Assembly (NCBI GenBank): GCA_903927685.1
Contig: CAIYOB010000004.1
Span: 1 to 12,703, forward strand
Direction: 5' to 3'
Origin: an uncultured Planctomycetaceae bacterium
Lineage (GTDB): Bacteria; Planctomycetota; Planctomycetia; Pirellulales; Pirellulaceae
DNA length: 12,703 bases
In this document: positions 1 to 6,739 of the stretch, one piece after another
Layout: each line of letters opens with the position of its first letter
Position numbering within the stretch: position 1 is the first letter of the stretch
Program-made: the position numbers and the translations under genes
The notes under the pieces: model-generated
Databases searched by the model: none
Told to the model about the DNA's origin: nothing
Seen by the model: only the letters and a program-made list of their open reading frames with translations

Positions 1-107
1 CAGTCCGACTCTGAAAAGGGACCTGGTTTCGACTGGATCGAACGGCGACCATGCGGCGCTGCAGAGTCCGGCCGGTTGGCCGAGTCACCTCGAACAGGAG
101 GAGCGTC
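1..107. other. Leader before imuB, no assignable gene
   Basis: I see no complete gene here. In frame 3 a TGA stop falls at 12-14, so an upstream gene could end there, as imuA often does before imuB, but too few codons are visible to identify anything. The two other forward frames stay open into the imuB gene and their translations look like shadow reading. The region ends in a strong ribosome binding site for the downstream gene. Confidence 0.4.
96..101 (+). promoter_or_regulatory. Ribosome binding site of imuB
   Basis: AGGAGG ends six bases before the ATG at 108. It decides the start: an in-frame ATG at 51 would add 19 arginine-rich residues and has no such signal, whereas from 108 the protein opens directly with the family's typical beginning MPRILALWLPNWP. 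Confidence 0.75.
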
Positions 108-1709
108 ATGCCGCGCATCCTCGCCCTTTGGCTGCCCAATTGGCCCGTGCAACGACTCGTCCGCGACCAGCCGGAACTGGCGGGGCGCGCCATCGTGCTG
201 TATGAACAAGATGCCCGGCACGGTCAACGCGTCAAAACGTGCTCGGCGGCCGCGGAACATCAAGCCGTGCGGCCCGGAATGCCGTTGGCCGAGGCGCAGA
301 CGCTGGTGATGAGGCCGGCGACAGAAGGGAACAGGACGGGGAGACCTGCGGCGCGCGAGAGCGAACCGGTGGCGGGTGATCCGCTTGTCGCCTGTCACGA
401 CGCACGCCGGGATCAAGAGGCGCTGGTCGCGTTGGCCGAGTGGTGCGAGCAGTTCAGTCCCCTCGTCGGGCTCGACCAGGCGGACGAACCGGACACACTG
501 CTGTTGGACATCAGCGGCTTGGCCCACCTGTTTGGCGGCGAACAGGAGTTGGCCCGGGCGGTCGTCACTGCCTGCCGGCAACAGGACTTGACCGTTCGCG
601 TGGCGATTGCCGACACGGTTAGCGCCGCGTGGAGCCTGGCCCGTTGGAGCGAGGTGCTCGCGGAAGACACTGGAGGGGCGACCGTTGTGGAACGTTTGCC
701 CGTCGAAGCGTTGCGGCTGGCGTCGCGGGCGGTCGAGCAACTGCACCGGCTGGGCATTCGCCGCGTCGGGCAGTTGAACTGCCTGCCGCGGGCCAGCCTG
801 GCGGCGCGGTTTGGCGAATCGTTGCTCGAACAACTGGACAAGCTGGCCGGCACGGTCGCCGAGCCCATCGTGGCTCATCATGCCCGCGAACCGTTGGCGG
901 TGCGCTGGTGTTTCGAGCAACCGACGACGCATCACGAGACGCTCGAGTACGTCGTGGGGGACTTGTTGAGCCAGTTGGCGCGGCGGTTGCTGGAACGCGG
1001 CCAAGGCGTCTTGCGTCTGACTTGCCAACTGGTTTGCCGGAACCGGCCGCCGTTGAACATCGACATCAGCTTGTTTCGGCCCACGACCGCTCCGCAGCAT
1101 TTGTTGGCCCTGGCCAAGCTGCAGTTGGCCTTGGTGACCTTGCCCGAGGCGGTCGAGGAGATCCGGGTTCGCGCCTTGACGACCGCCCCCCGCGAGCAAC
1201 GGCAAGGCGAACTGTTCGGCGAATCGCCGCGGGACCAGCCGGCCCAGTTGGCGTTGCTGGTCGAGCGGCTGAGCAATCGCCTGGGACGCGAGCGCGTACT
1301 GCGGGCGGAACTGCTGGCGGAAGCGCAGCCCGAGTTGGCTTATCGCTACCGGCCGCTGGCCGGCGAGTCCGCCGCGTCACCGTCCGCCGCGCCGCCATCC
1401 CCAGCATCTTCGCCGGCGGGGATGGCGCTGCCGGGGCCGCTGCTGCGGCCCTTGCGATTGTTCGCTCCGCCGCAGCCGATCGACGTGGTCGGTTTGGCAC
1501 TGGGCGGGCCGCCGGCGATGTTTCACTACCAGCGCCGGCGGCATCGCGTGGCTCGCTGCTTCGGCCCCGAGCGGATCGAAACCGGCTGGTGGCGCGGCGA
1601 ATCGTGCCGCCGCGATTACTACCGCGTGGAAACCGAAGAGGGGAGTCGCTGGTGGCTGTTTCGGCGTCTGCAGGATCAGTGCTGGTTCCTGCACGGAGTG
1701 TTTGACTAG
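108..1709 (+). CDS. imuB: ImuB-like Y-family DNA polymerase homologue
   Basis: This 533-residue protein matches the ImuB type of Y-family polymerase relative, which works with ImuA and the DnaE2 polymerase in damage-induced mutagenic DNA synthesis. Seen in the sequence: the opening LALWLPNWPVQRL; a palm-like segment with LLLDISGLAHLFGGE around residues 131-145; a helix-hairpin-helix-like thumb stretch around 208-255 (LHRLGIRRVGQL); QGELF at 366-370, which resembles the beta-clamp binding motif QLxLF; and a C-terminal block near 490-533 (RDYYRVE at 502-508, then WFLHGVFD) typical of this family. The N-terminal metal-binding aspartate and the SIDE-type acidic pair of active Y-family polymerases are absent, as expected for ImuB, so it is probably a non-catalytic adaptor. 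The partner genes imuA and dnaE2 are not visible in the window. An Ala/Pro/Ser-rich linker lies near residues 420-440. The gene is separated from the next by 76 bases. Confidence 0.85.
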   Translation: MPRILALWLPNWPVQRLVRDQPELAGRAIVLYEQDARHGQRVKTCSAAAEHQAVRPGMPLAEAQTLVMRPATEGNRTGRPAARESEPVAGDPLVACHDARRDQEALVALAEWCEQFSPLVGLDQADEPDTLLLDISGLAHLFGGEQELARAVVTACRQQDLTVRVAIADTVSAAWSLARWSEVLAEDTGGATVVERLPVEALRLASRAVEQLHRLGIRRVGQLNCLPRASLAARFGESLLEQLDKLAGTVAEPIVAHHAREPLAVRWCFEQPTTHHETLEYVVGDLLSQLARRLLERGQGVLRLTCQLVCRNRPPLNIDISLFRPTTAPQHLLALAKLQLALVTLPEAVEEIRVRALTTAPREQRQGELFGESPRDQPAQLALLVERLSNRLGRERVLRAELLAEAQPELAYRYRPLAGESAASPSAAPPSPASSPAGMALPGPLLRPLRLFAPPQPIDVVGLALGGPPAMFHYQRRRHRVARCFGPERIETGWWRGESCRRDYYRVETEEGSRWWLFRRLQDQCWFLHGVFD

Positions 1710-1785
1710 TGCTTCGCCGAGGCTCAGAATTAGGTTCAGCCTTGACGGCCCACGACGCACTGCACCCCGGGAATTCGCCACCTCC
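1710..1785. other. Short gap between imuB and the kinase gene
   Basis: These 76 bases hold no terminator-like hairpin that I can see. A TTGACG at 1742-1747 resembles a -35 box, but no convincing -10 box follows at 16-19 bases. The sequence before the ATG at 1786 has no clear Shine-Dalgarno motif. The two genes may therefore be transcribed together. Confidence 0.4.
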
Positions 1786-4191
1786 ATGAGACCCCGACTA
1801 TGCTTTCTCGGCCTGTTCGCACTGGCGCTGACGGTTTCGGCGGCCCGCGGCCAAACCGTGCGCGCCGACGGCGATTACTGCCAGGACTGGCTCGTCGCGG
1901 GGCCATTCACGGCGCGGCATCTCTGGCTGATTCAAGTCGCCAACTTGCTGGGGCCTGGTCAGCTTGACCCGCAGGCAGGCCGTCCCGCGCTGCCGCTGAT
2001 GAAGGACGTCCCCAGCTGGACCCGCTATCAGGCCGTCAGCAGCCAGGTGAACCTGATCGACGCTTTCGGCCCGCACGAAGATGCCGGGGCCCTGGCGTTT
2101 GCGACGATCCTGGCGGATCGGGCCGGGCCGGCCACATTCTACTTCGGCAGCGACGACGAAGCCCGAGTCTGGATCAATGACCAGTTGGTGCACCGCTACG
2201 ACGAAGAACGGCCGCTCTGGCCGGACCAGGATTGCTTCACGGCCGAGTTGAAAGCCGGGGCGAACCGCTGCCTGGTGTTCGTCGCACAGGGCACGGGGAA
2301 CTGGGGGTTCACGTTGCGTGCCGTCACGGGCACAGCCCCCAGTCCGGTTCCCCTGGTCTGGGACGTCGCGGATGTCAAAGGTCAGGCTCGAGAGCTGTTC
2401 ACGCCGTACTGGCGCTGCCTGGCGGGAGACGAACCCCGCTTTGCCGACCCGCAGTACGACGATTCCGCCTGGACGCGGGTGTTGCCCAAGGGCCTGGTCG
2501 CCGGCGTCAAGGACGCGCCCGTGGTTTGGTTCCGCACGCCGGTCTGGTGTACGCGGGCCCTGGTCAACTTGCCCTGCCGGTTGTCCGCCACGGACCAAGG
2601 CACCGCCGAAATCTTCCTCGACGGCCGGTTGGTCTGCACGCTGGGCGCCGACTCGGCGGGCGGCAGTGGCCAGTTGCCCTCGCCGGGGACGACGCCAACC
2701 GCCTCGTTCGCCTTGACGGCCCCGCACCAGGTGCTGGCCGTCCGCCTGGTGCGCCGCCATCCCGAGGCGGACGACAAGCCGTTTGTGTTTGAACTCAAAC
2801 TGACGGTGGCGGACCGTTTCCGGGAACTCGCTACGGCCGATTGGGACGAAGCGGTCCAGGACCTGGCCGCAAAGGCTTCGCAGCGGCTGCACCGGCTGCT
2901 GCTGATCGTCGCCCTGCTGCTGTTCCTGGTCTTCCACGCGGCCCTGCTGTGCTACTATCCCAAGCGTCGCGCGAACCTGATGTTCTGCCTTACCCTGACG
3001 CTGGCGGTCGCGACGCTGGCGGTCCTGGACGCCCAGGAGATCGCCGCGGACCGGGGGCTGAGCGAGGGCCTGTACTGGCTGTTCCTGGCGATGGTGTCGG
3101 TGTGCATGCTGACGGGCCTGGCCTTGGCGCACGCCCTGTGGCGGGACGATCTGCCGTGGCGCAAGCTGCTGGTCTGGGCGGTCGTCCTGGTGGTCCTGTA
3201 CGCGGTGGGATGGACCAAGGGCGCGCGGACGTGGGCGTTCGTTGCCCTACCCTTGTGCACGTTCGAATTCCTGCGGCTGTACTTCCGTAACGCCTGGGGC
3301 CAAGTCCCCGGCAGCTGGGTGTACGGGCTCGGCCTGACCTGTTTCGCTGTCGCTCAATCGGTGAACGTCGTCGGCCACTTGAAGCTGATTGCGTTGCCCG
3401 CGACCGGCCTGTTCACGTACTTCTGGGTCTACGGATTCGTGGCCCTGCTGGCCTGCGTCTCGATCTACATCGGGCGGGAATTCGCGGGCGCGTTCCGCCA
3501 GTTGGAAGAGCTGACGGCGACGCTGGACCGGCGCGTCCAGCAGGTCTCGCGGCAGTTGGAGACCCGGCTGCTGGCGCAGGCCCGCCTGGAGACGCTGCGA
3601 TACCAGCTGAATCCGCACTTCCTGTTCAACGCCCTGAACTCGGTCGAAGCCCTGTCGCGGGAAGAGCCGGCCCAGATTCCGGAACTCGTCCGCCGATTGT
3701 GCGAATGCCTCCGCTATGCCCTGCATCCGAAGCCGGGCGGCGTCGCGACGCTGCAGCAGGAATTGGATGCGGTGGCCAGTTTCCTGAGCGTCGAGAAAGT
3801 GCGGTTCGAGGAGCAGTTGGTGATCGAAGTCGACGTCAGCCAGGCCGCGCGCGAGCAGAGCGTGCCGGAGTTTCTCTTGCAGCCGCTGGTCGAGAACGCT
3901 GTCAAGTACGGGATGCGGACCAGCGAACTGCCGTTGCGCGTGCAGGTCCTCGCCCACTGCGAAGACGACCGGCTGCGGGTCGAAGTCCGCAATACGGGCA
4001 GCTGGTCGAATGCCGACAGCGGAGTCCCGCACGGCGGCGTCGGGCTGGAGAACCTGCGAAACCGCCTGGAGTTGCTGTATCCCGACTGCCACCGCCTGGC
4101 CACCCAGGACGCTGACGGCTGGGTGTCGATATCGGTCCAGATCCCCTGTCGTCCGTCCACGTCGAGTGCAACAGGCGCCGGCCACGCTTGA
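1786..4191 (+). CDS. LytS-type sensor histidine kinase, multi-pass membrane
   Basis: This 801-residue protein looks like a membrane sensor kinase of the His_kinase/LytS class. Order of parts: signal peptide at residues 1-22 (MRPRLCFLGLFALALTVSAA); a large extracytoplasmic region to about 365; about seven membrane helices between 368 and 563; a coiled coil at about 565-605; then the kinase core with the phospho-acceptor motif NPHFLFN (His611), the ATP-binding N-box LLQPLVENAVKYG (Asn704) and a glycine-rich GGVGLENL box. The extracytoplasmic part shows FYFGSDDEARVWIN near 118-131. Later it has ADPQYDDSAW, VVWFRTPVW and AEIFLDGRLV, the spacing of galactose-binding-like jelly-roll domains as in glycoside hydrolase family 2 N-termini, so a carbohydrate-related ligand is possible (inference). 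An in-frame TTG at 1702 overlaps imuB, but the ATG at 1786 places the signal peptide at the N-terminus. Its probable partner is the LytTR regulator at 5038. Confidence 0.85.
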   Translation: MRPRLCFLGLFALALTVSAARGQTVRADGDYCQDWLVAGPFTARHLWLIQVANLLGPGQLDPQAGRPALPLMKDVPSWTRYQAVSSQVNLIDAFGPHEDAGALAFATILADRAGPATFYFGSDDEARVWINDQLVHRYDEERPLWPDQDCFTAELKAGANRCLVFVAQGTGNWGFTLRAVTGTAPSPVPLVWDVADVKGQARELFTPYWRCLAGDEPRFADPQYDDSAWTRVLPKGLVAGVKDAPVVWFRTPVWCTRALVNLPCRLSATDQGTAEIFLDGRLVCTLGADSAGGSGQLPSPGTTPTASFALTAPHQVLAVRLVRRHPEADDKPFVFELKLTVADRFRELATADWDEAVQDLAAKASQRLHRLLLIVALLLFLVFHAALLCYYPKRRANLMFCLTLTLAVATLAVLDAQEIAADRGLSEGLYWLFLAMVSVCMLTGLALAHALWRDDLPWRKLLVWAVVLVVLYAVGWTKGARTWAFVALPLCTFEFLRLYFRNAWGQVPGSWVYGLGLTCFAVAQSVNVVGHLKLIALPATGLFTYFWVYGFVALLACVSIYIGREFAGAFRQLEELTATLDRRVQQVSRQLETRLLAQARLETLRYQLNPHFLFNALNSVEALSREEPAQIPELVRRLCECLRYALHPKPGGVATLQQELDAVASFLSVEKVRFEEQLVIEVDVSQAAREQSVPEFLLQPLVENAVKYGMRTSELPLRVQVLAHCEDDRLRVEVRNTGSWSNADSGVPHGGVGLENLRNRLELLYPDCHRLATQDADGWVSISVQIPCRPSTSSATGAGHA

Positions 4192-4285
4192 TTCGCCGCG
4201 TCCCCGGGGGCCGATTCACCCCAGAATCCGGCCGTCTCACCCCAAACTTGTTGCTCCCGGCCCGCCGCGAGGTCAGGCTGGAGCA
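4192..4285. promoter_or_regulatory. Intergenic gap with 15-bp direct repeat, candidate operator
   Basis: GGCCGATTCACCCCA at 4209-4223 recurs as GGCCGTCTCACCCCA at 4230-4244, with 13 of 15 positions identical and a period of 21 bases. LytTR-family regulators typically bind two imperfect direct repeats spaced about two helical turns apart. The site lies 41 bases before the next start codon, in a locus that encodes a LytTR regulator. The binding role is inference; the repeat itself is plain in the sequence. No clear -35/-10 promoter is seen. Confidence 0.4.
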
Positions 4286-4843
4286 ATGAGTCCGGTCAAT
4301 TCCCACTTCCTGTTCAATGCCCTGAATTCGATCGAAGCGTTGTCGCGCGAGGCCCCGGCGCGGATCCCGGAACTGGTGCGGGGACTGGCGGAATACCTGC
4401 GTCACGCGTTACGATCTGGGGAGGGTGAGTGGGCGACGGTCCAGCAGGAGTTGGACGCCGTCGCGAGCTACCTGCGCGTGGAGAAGATCCGCTTTGAAGA
4501 CCAGTTGCACGTCGAGTTGCAGATCGACGACGCAGCCCGGCCTGTGCGGGTTCCCCGGTTGCTCCTGCAGTCGCTGGTCCAGCACGCCGTGCAGCACGGG
4601 ATGGCCACCAGTGCCACGCCGCTGGGCCTCCGCGTGCGTGTTTGCCGCTCGGCCGGGCGGCTGCGGATCGAGGTGCAAGACACGGGGACCAGGTCCGCCG
4701 CAGGGGGCGGCCGGGAGATATTGGGGGAGGATCTTGGCACGCGTCTGGACCAGCTCTATCATCCGGACGAATACCGCCTGGTCTGCGGCGACACCGGCGG
4801 CTGGGCTTCGCTCGCGGTCGACCTGCCGGCGAGCGACCGCTGA
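4286..4843 (+). CDS. Headless, degenerate LytS-type kinase core (paralogue of upstream kinase)
   Basis: This 185-residue protein begins six residues before the HFLFN box (His7) and aligns from there to its end with the C-terminal core of the kinase just upstream: HFLFNALNS, EALSRE, IPELVR, QQELDAVAS and VEK are shared. It has no signal peptide, sensor, membrane helix or coiled coil. Key ATP-site positions are altered: the N-box reads LLQSLVQHAVQHG, with Gln99-His100 in place of Glu-Asn, and the GxGLxNL glycine box is replaced by GEDLGTRL. Asp132 in DTGT is kept. It is therefore probably a pseudokinase or a decaying duplicate, although a soluble modulator or phosphotransfer role through His7 remains possible. 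The ribosome binding site is weak (AGG at 4275-4277). The frame stays open upstream of the ATG, but that stretch reads as non-coding. It is intact, without stops or frameshifts, which argues against simple decay. Confidence 0.65.
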   Translation: MSPVNSHFLFNALNSIEALSREAPARIPELVRGLAEYLRHALRSGEGEWATVQQELDAVASYLRVEKIRFEDQLHVELQIDDAARPVRVPRLLLQSLVQHAVQHGMATSATPLGLRVRVCRSAGRLRIEVQDTGTRSAAGGGREILGEDLGTRLDQLYHPDEYRLVCGDTGGWASLAVDLPASDR

Positions 4844-5037
4844 CGGCGGGGTGTCACGGAGCGTCCAACCGCAAGACTCAGCTGCGCGGATGCCCCCACC
4901 CGGCCGCTACCGCGTCCGACCTCCCCCGCTGCGCAGGGGAGGTCAAGCACGGAAAGCCCCGCAGAGGCCGACCCCTGACCCCTGACCCCTGACCCCTGAC
5001 CCCTGACCAATGACCCCTGACCAATGACCCCTGACCA
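4844..5037. other. Intergenic region with hairpin and heptamer repeat
   Basis: These 194 bases separate the kinase fragment from the response regulator. They carry a 9-bp perfect inverted repeat (4918-4944) followed by a 70-base tandem heptamer array that runs into the regulator's start codon. I see no Shine-Dalgarno sequence in front of that start, and no convincing promoter boxes. Confidence 0.6.
4918..4944. repeat. 9-bp inverted repeat (stem-loop)
   Basis: GACCTCCCC at 4918-4926 and GGGGAGGTC at 4936-4944 are perfect reverse complements around a nine-base loop. No T-run follows, so a classical intrinsic terminator is not supported. It could be an RNA hairpin in the leader of the regulator mRNA, or a dispersed palindromic repeat. 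Confidence 0.6.
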
Positions 5038-5040
5038 ATG
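4971..5040 (+). repeat. Ten-unit tandem heptamer repeat overlapping a start codon
   Basis: Five ACCCCTG units (4971-5005) are followed by ACCAATG, ACCCCTG, ACCAATG, ACCCCTG and ACCAATG, making ten heptamers without interruption. The ATG of the last unit (5038-5040) is the start codon of the response regulator. The two earlier ACCAATG units place ATGs at 5010 and 5024, each opening a five-codon frame (MTPDQ) that ends on a TGA overlapping the next ATG. Because seven is not a multiple of three, a change in unit number would shift upstream frames but not the regulator's own frame. Confidence 0.85.
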
Positions 5041-5877
5041 ACCACCAAAGCTCTTCTAGTCGATGACGAGCGGTTAGCGCGGCGGAGCCTGCGGGCGTTG
5101 CTGGCCGAGCATCCGGAGATGGAGATCGTAGGCGAGGCGTCCAACATCCGGCGGGCGGCGGAGTTGATCGCGGCGGAACGTCCTGAGGTCGTGTTTCTGG
5201 ACATTCAGATGCCCGGGGGCAGCGGGTTTGACTTATTGGCACCGTTGGACGATCCTCCCGCGATCATCTTTGTCACCGCCTACGACGAATACGCGATTCG
5301 CGCTTTTGAAGTCAATGCTTTGGACTACCTGCTGAAGCCGGTCGAGCCGGCACGGCTGGCGCTGGCCCTGGCGCGGGTGCACGCACATACGGGCCACGCG
5401 GACTCGTCGGCCGGGCCGTACACGGCCGACGACCAAGTCTTGATCAAGACGGCCCGGCGGTGCTTCTTCCTGCCCGTGGCGCGGATTGCGGTCATTCGGG
5501 CCGCGGACAATTACAGTTACGTCATCTGCGACAGCGGCGATGAACACTTGGTCCGGAAGAGCTTGAAGGACTGGGAAACGATGCTGCCTGCCGACCGTTT
5601 TGAGGCGTTGGACCGTTCCGTCGTGATCAACTGGCGTCTGATCGAAAAATGGGTGCCCCGCGGCCGGAGTCTCGATCTGTATTTCGGGCGGGCGTCCGCG
5701 CCGCTGGAACTGGGCCGAGCCGCCGCCCAACACTTCAAGACCCGGATCATCCCCAAACTAACCGGCTTTGCGATCCGCGCCGGCGGCGAGTATGCTATGG
5801 GGCACGAGGATCAAGACCATGGAAAAGCCATTTATCCTGCACATGCTGACCCCGGGCAAGAACGTAAGTCCGTTTGA
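5038..5877 (+). CDS. LytTR-family response regulator
   Basis: This 279-residue protein has a receiver domain at about 1-120 and a LytTR DNA-binding domain at about 132-237. Receiver residues are all in place: Asp9-Asp10, the phospho-acceptor Asp55 in VVFLDIQMPG, Thr80 and Lys100 in LLKPV. The LytTR part shows ARIAVIRAADNYSYV and the FEALDRSVVIN segment characteristic of the family. It should receive phosphate from the LytS-type kinase upstream and act as a transcription factor. The start is the ATG that ends the heptamer repeat, with no Shine-Dalgarno motif; MTTKALLVDDE is the natural family beginning. About 40 residues (from roughly 240) run past the usual end of the domain and their last 19 codons overlap the next gene in another frame. 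This tail looks like non-selected sequence, which suggests that an earlier stop was lost. Confidence 0.9.
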   Translation: MTTKALLVDDERLARRSLRALLAEHPEMEIVGEASNIRRAAELIAAERPEVVFLDIQMPGGSGFDLLAPLDDPPAIIFVTAYDEYAIRAFEVNALDYLLKPVEPARLALALARVHAHTGHADSSAGPYTADDQVLIKTARRCFFLPVARIAVIRAADNYSYVICDSGDEHLVRKSLKDWETMLPADRFEALDRSVVINWRLIEKWVPRGRSLDLYFGRASAPLELGRAAAQHFKTRIIPKLTGFAIRAGGEYAMGHEDQDHGKAIYPAHADPGQERKSV

Positions 5878-6727
5878 CGTGAATATGGCCCTGGACGCCG
5901 GCTGGACGGCGGTGGTGCCCTATTCGCACGTGGATCTGGACGACATCGGGCCGCTGGTCCAGGACGTGATCTTCTCGCGGAGTCCGAAGAGTGCCAAACG
6001 TACCGGGATCTTCATCGGCGGCCGGGACTTGCATATCGCCATGGACATGCTGGACGGGGCTCGCGAGGCGATGGTGCCGCCGTTCGAGGTCTCGGTGTTT
6101 GCCGATCCCAGCGGGGCGTTCACCACGGCCGCCGCGCTGGTCGCCTGCGTCGAACGCCAGCTGCAGAAGTCGCACAGCGCCACGCTGGCCGGCCTGCGGA
6201 TCCTGGTGCTGGGCGGCACCGGTCCGGTCGGCGCGGCGGCGGCCATCCTGGCCGCCAAGGCGGGGGCCGAGGTGGTTATCCTGGGCCGCCACAAGGACCG
6301 GGCCGATCGCGTCGCCGCGATCTGCAATCACAATTACGGAGCCGACTTGACGGGCATCAAGGGCGACGCGAGCGATCACAAGTTCGAGCAGTTCCGCTAC
6401 GCCGATGTGGTGCTGGGAACCGCCAGAGCCGGCATCCAGGTCATGGCCGCCGCGGACGTGGCCGCCGCGCCGCGGCTGAAAGTCGCCGCGGACGTCAACG
6501 CCGTGCCGCCGGCAGGCATCGCCGGCGTCGGCCTGCAGGATGACGGCACCCCCCTGGCCGGCTCGACCAGCGGCGCGGTCAGCATCGGAGCCCTGGCGAT
6601 CGGCAACATCAAATACAAGACGCAGCATGACTTGTTCCAACGTATGCACAATGCGGAAAAACCGCTGTATTTGCACTTCGAACAGGCTTTCGATTATGCC
6701 CGAAAATCCCTCGCACACGGGCACTGA
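5819..6727 (+). CDS. NAD(P)-dependent methylene-tetrahydromethanopterin dehydrogenase (MtdB/MtdC-like)
   Basis: This 302-residue protein belongs to the MtdA/MtdB/MtdC family, which oxidises methylene-tetrahydromethanopterin (or -folate) to the methenyl form with NAD(P) in one-carbon oxidation or formaldehyde detoxification. Seen: an N-terminal catalytic-type domain (LTPGKNVSPFDVNMALDAGW; GIFIGGRD near 80), a Rossmann nucleotide loop GGTGPVG at residues 132-138 followed by AEVVILGRHKDRA, and VAADVNAVPPAGIAGVG, matching the family's ADYNAQPPLGIGG-type segment. The start at 5819 follows GAGGA (5806-5810). An in-frame upstream ATG at 5768 would only add codons inside the regulator gene. Length fits the family (about 290-300). 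It overlaps the LytTR gene by 59 bases and is followed closely by two co-directional genes. The subclass (MtdB or MtdC) cannot be settled by eye, though divergence from proteobacterial MtdB and the planctomycete-like context favour MtdC. Confidence 0.85.
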   Translation: MEKPFILHMLTPGKNVSPFDVNMALDAGWTAVVPYSHVDLDDIGPLVQDVIFSRSPKSAKRTGIFIGGRDLHIAMDMLDGAREAMVPPFEVSVFADPSGAFTTAAALVACVERQLQKSHSATLAGLRILVLGGTGPVGAAAAILAAKAGAEVVILGRHKDRADRVAAICNHNYGADLTGIKGDASDHKFEQFRYADVVLGTARAGIQVMAAADVAAAPRLKVAADVNAVPPAGIAGVGLQDDGTPLAGSTSGAVSIGALAIGNIKYKTQHDLFQRMHNAEKPLYLHFEQAFDYARKSLAHGH

Positions 6728-6739
6728 AAGGAGAATCCG

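Noticed and set aside
1..14. C-terminal end of imuA
   Set aside because: Only three codons before a stop are visible in that frame, which is too little to support a call.
1066..1500. Long minus-strand open frame inside imuB
   Set aside because: It is Arg/Pro/Ala-rich shadow reading opposite a well-supported gene, common in GC-rich DNA; no domain or ribosome binding site supports it.
1742..1776. Promoter with TTGACG as -35 box before the kinase gene
   Set aside because: No acceptable -10 hexamer occurs at 16-19 bases; the nearest AT-containing motif, GAATTC, is 23 bases away.
1798..3132. 444-codon minus-strand open frame opposite the kinase gene
   Set aside because: Its translation is rich in Gln, Arg and Gly without recognisable motifs, while the plus strand encodes a signal peptide, membrane helices and a kinase.
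4010..4285. Longer version of the headless kinase starting inside the upstream kinase gene
   Set aside because: The added 92 residues are an out-of-frame reading of the upstream kinase's end and of intergenic sequence; homology begins only at the HFLFN box just after 4286.
4971..5040. Heptamer array as a CRISPR array
   Set aside because: Units are seven bases and directly adjacent; there are no spacers and no cas genes nearby.
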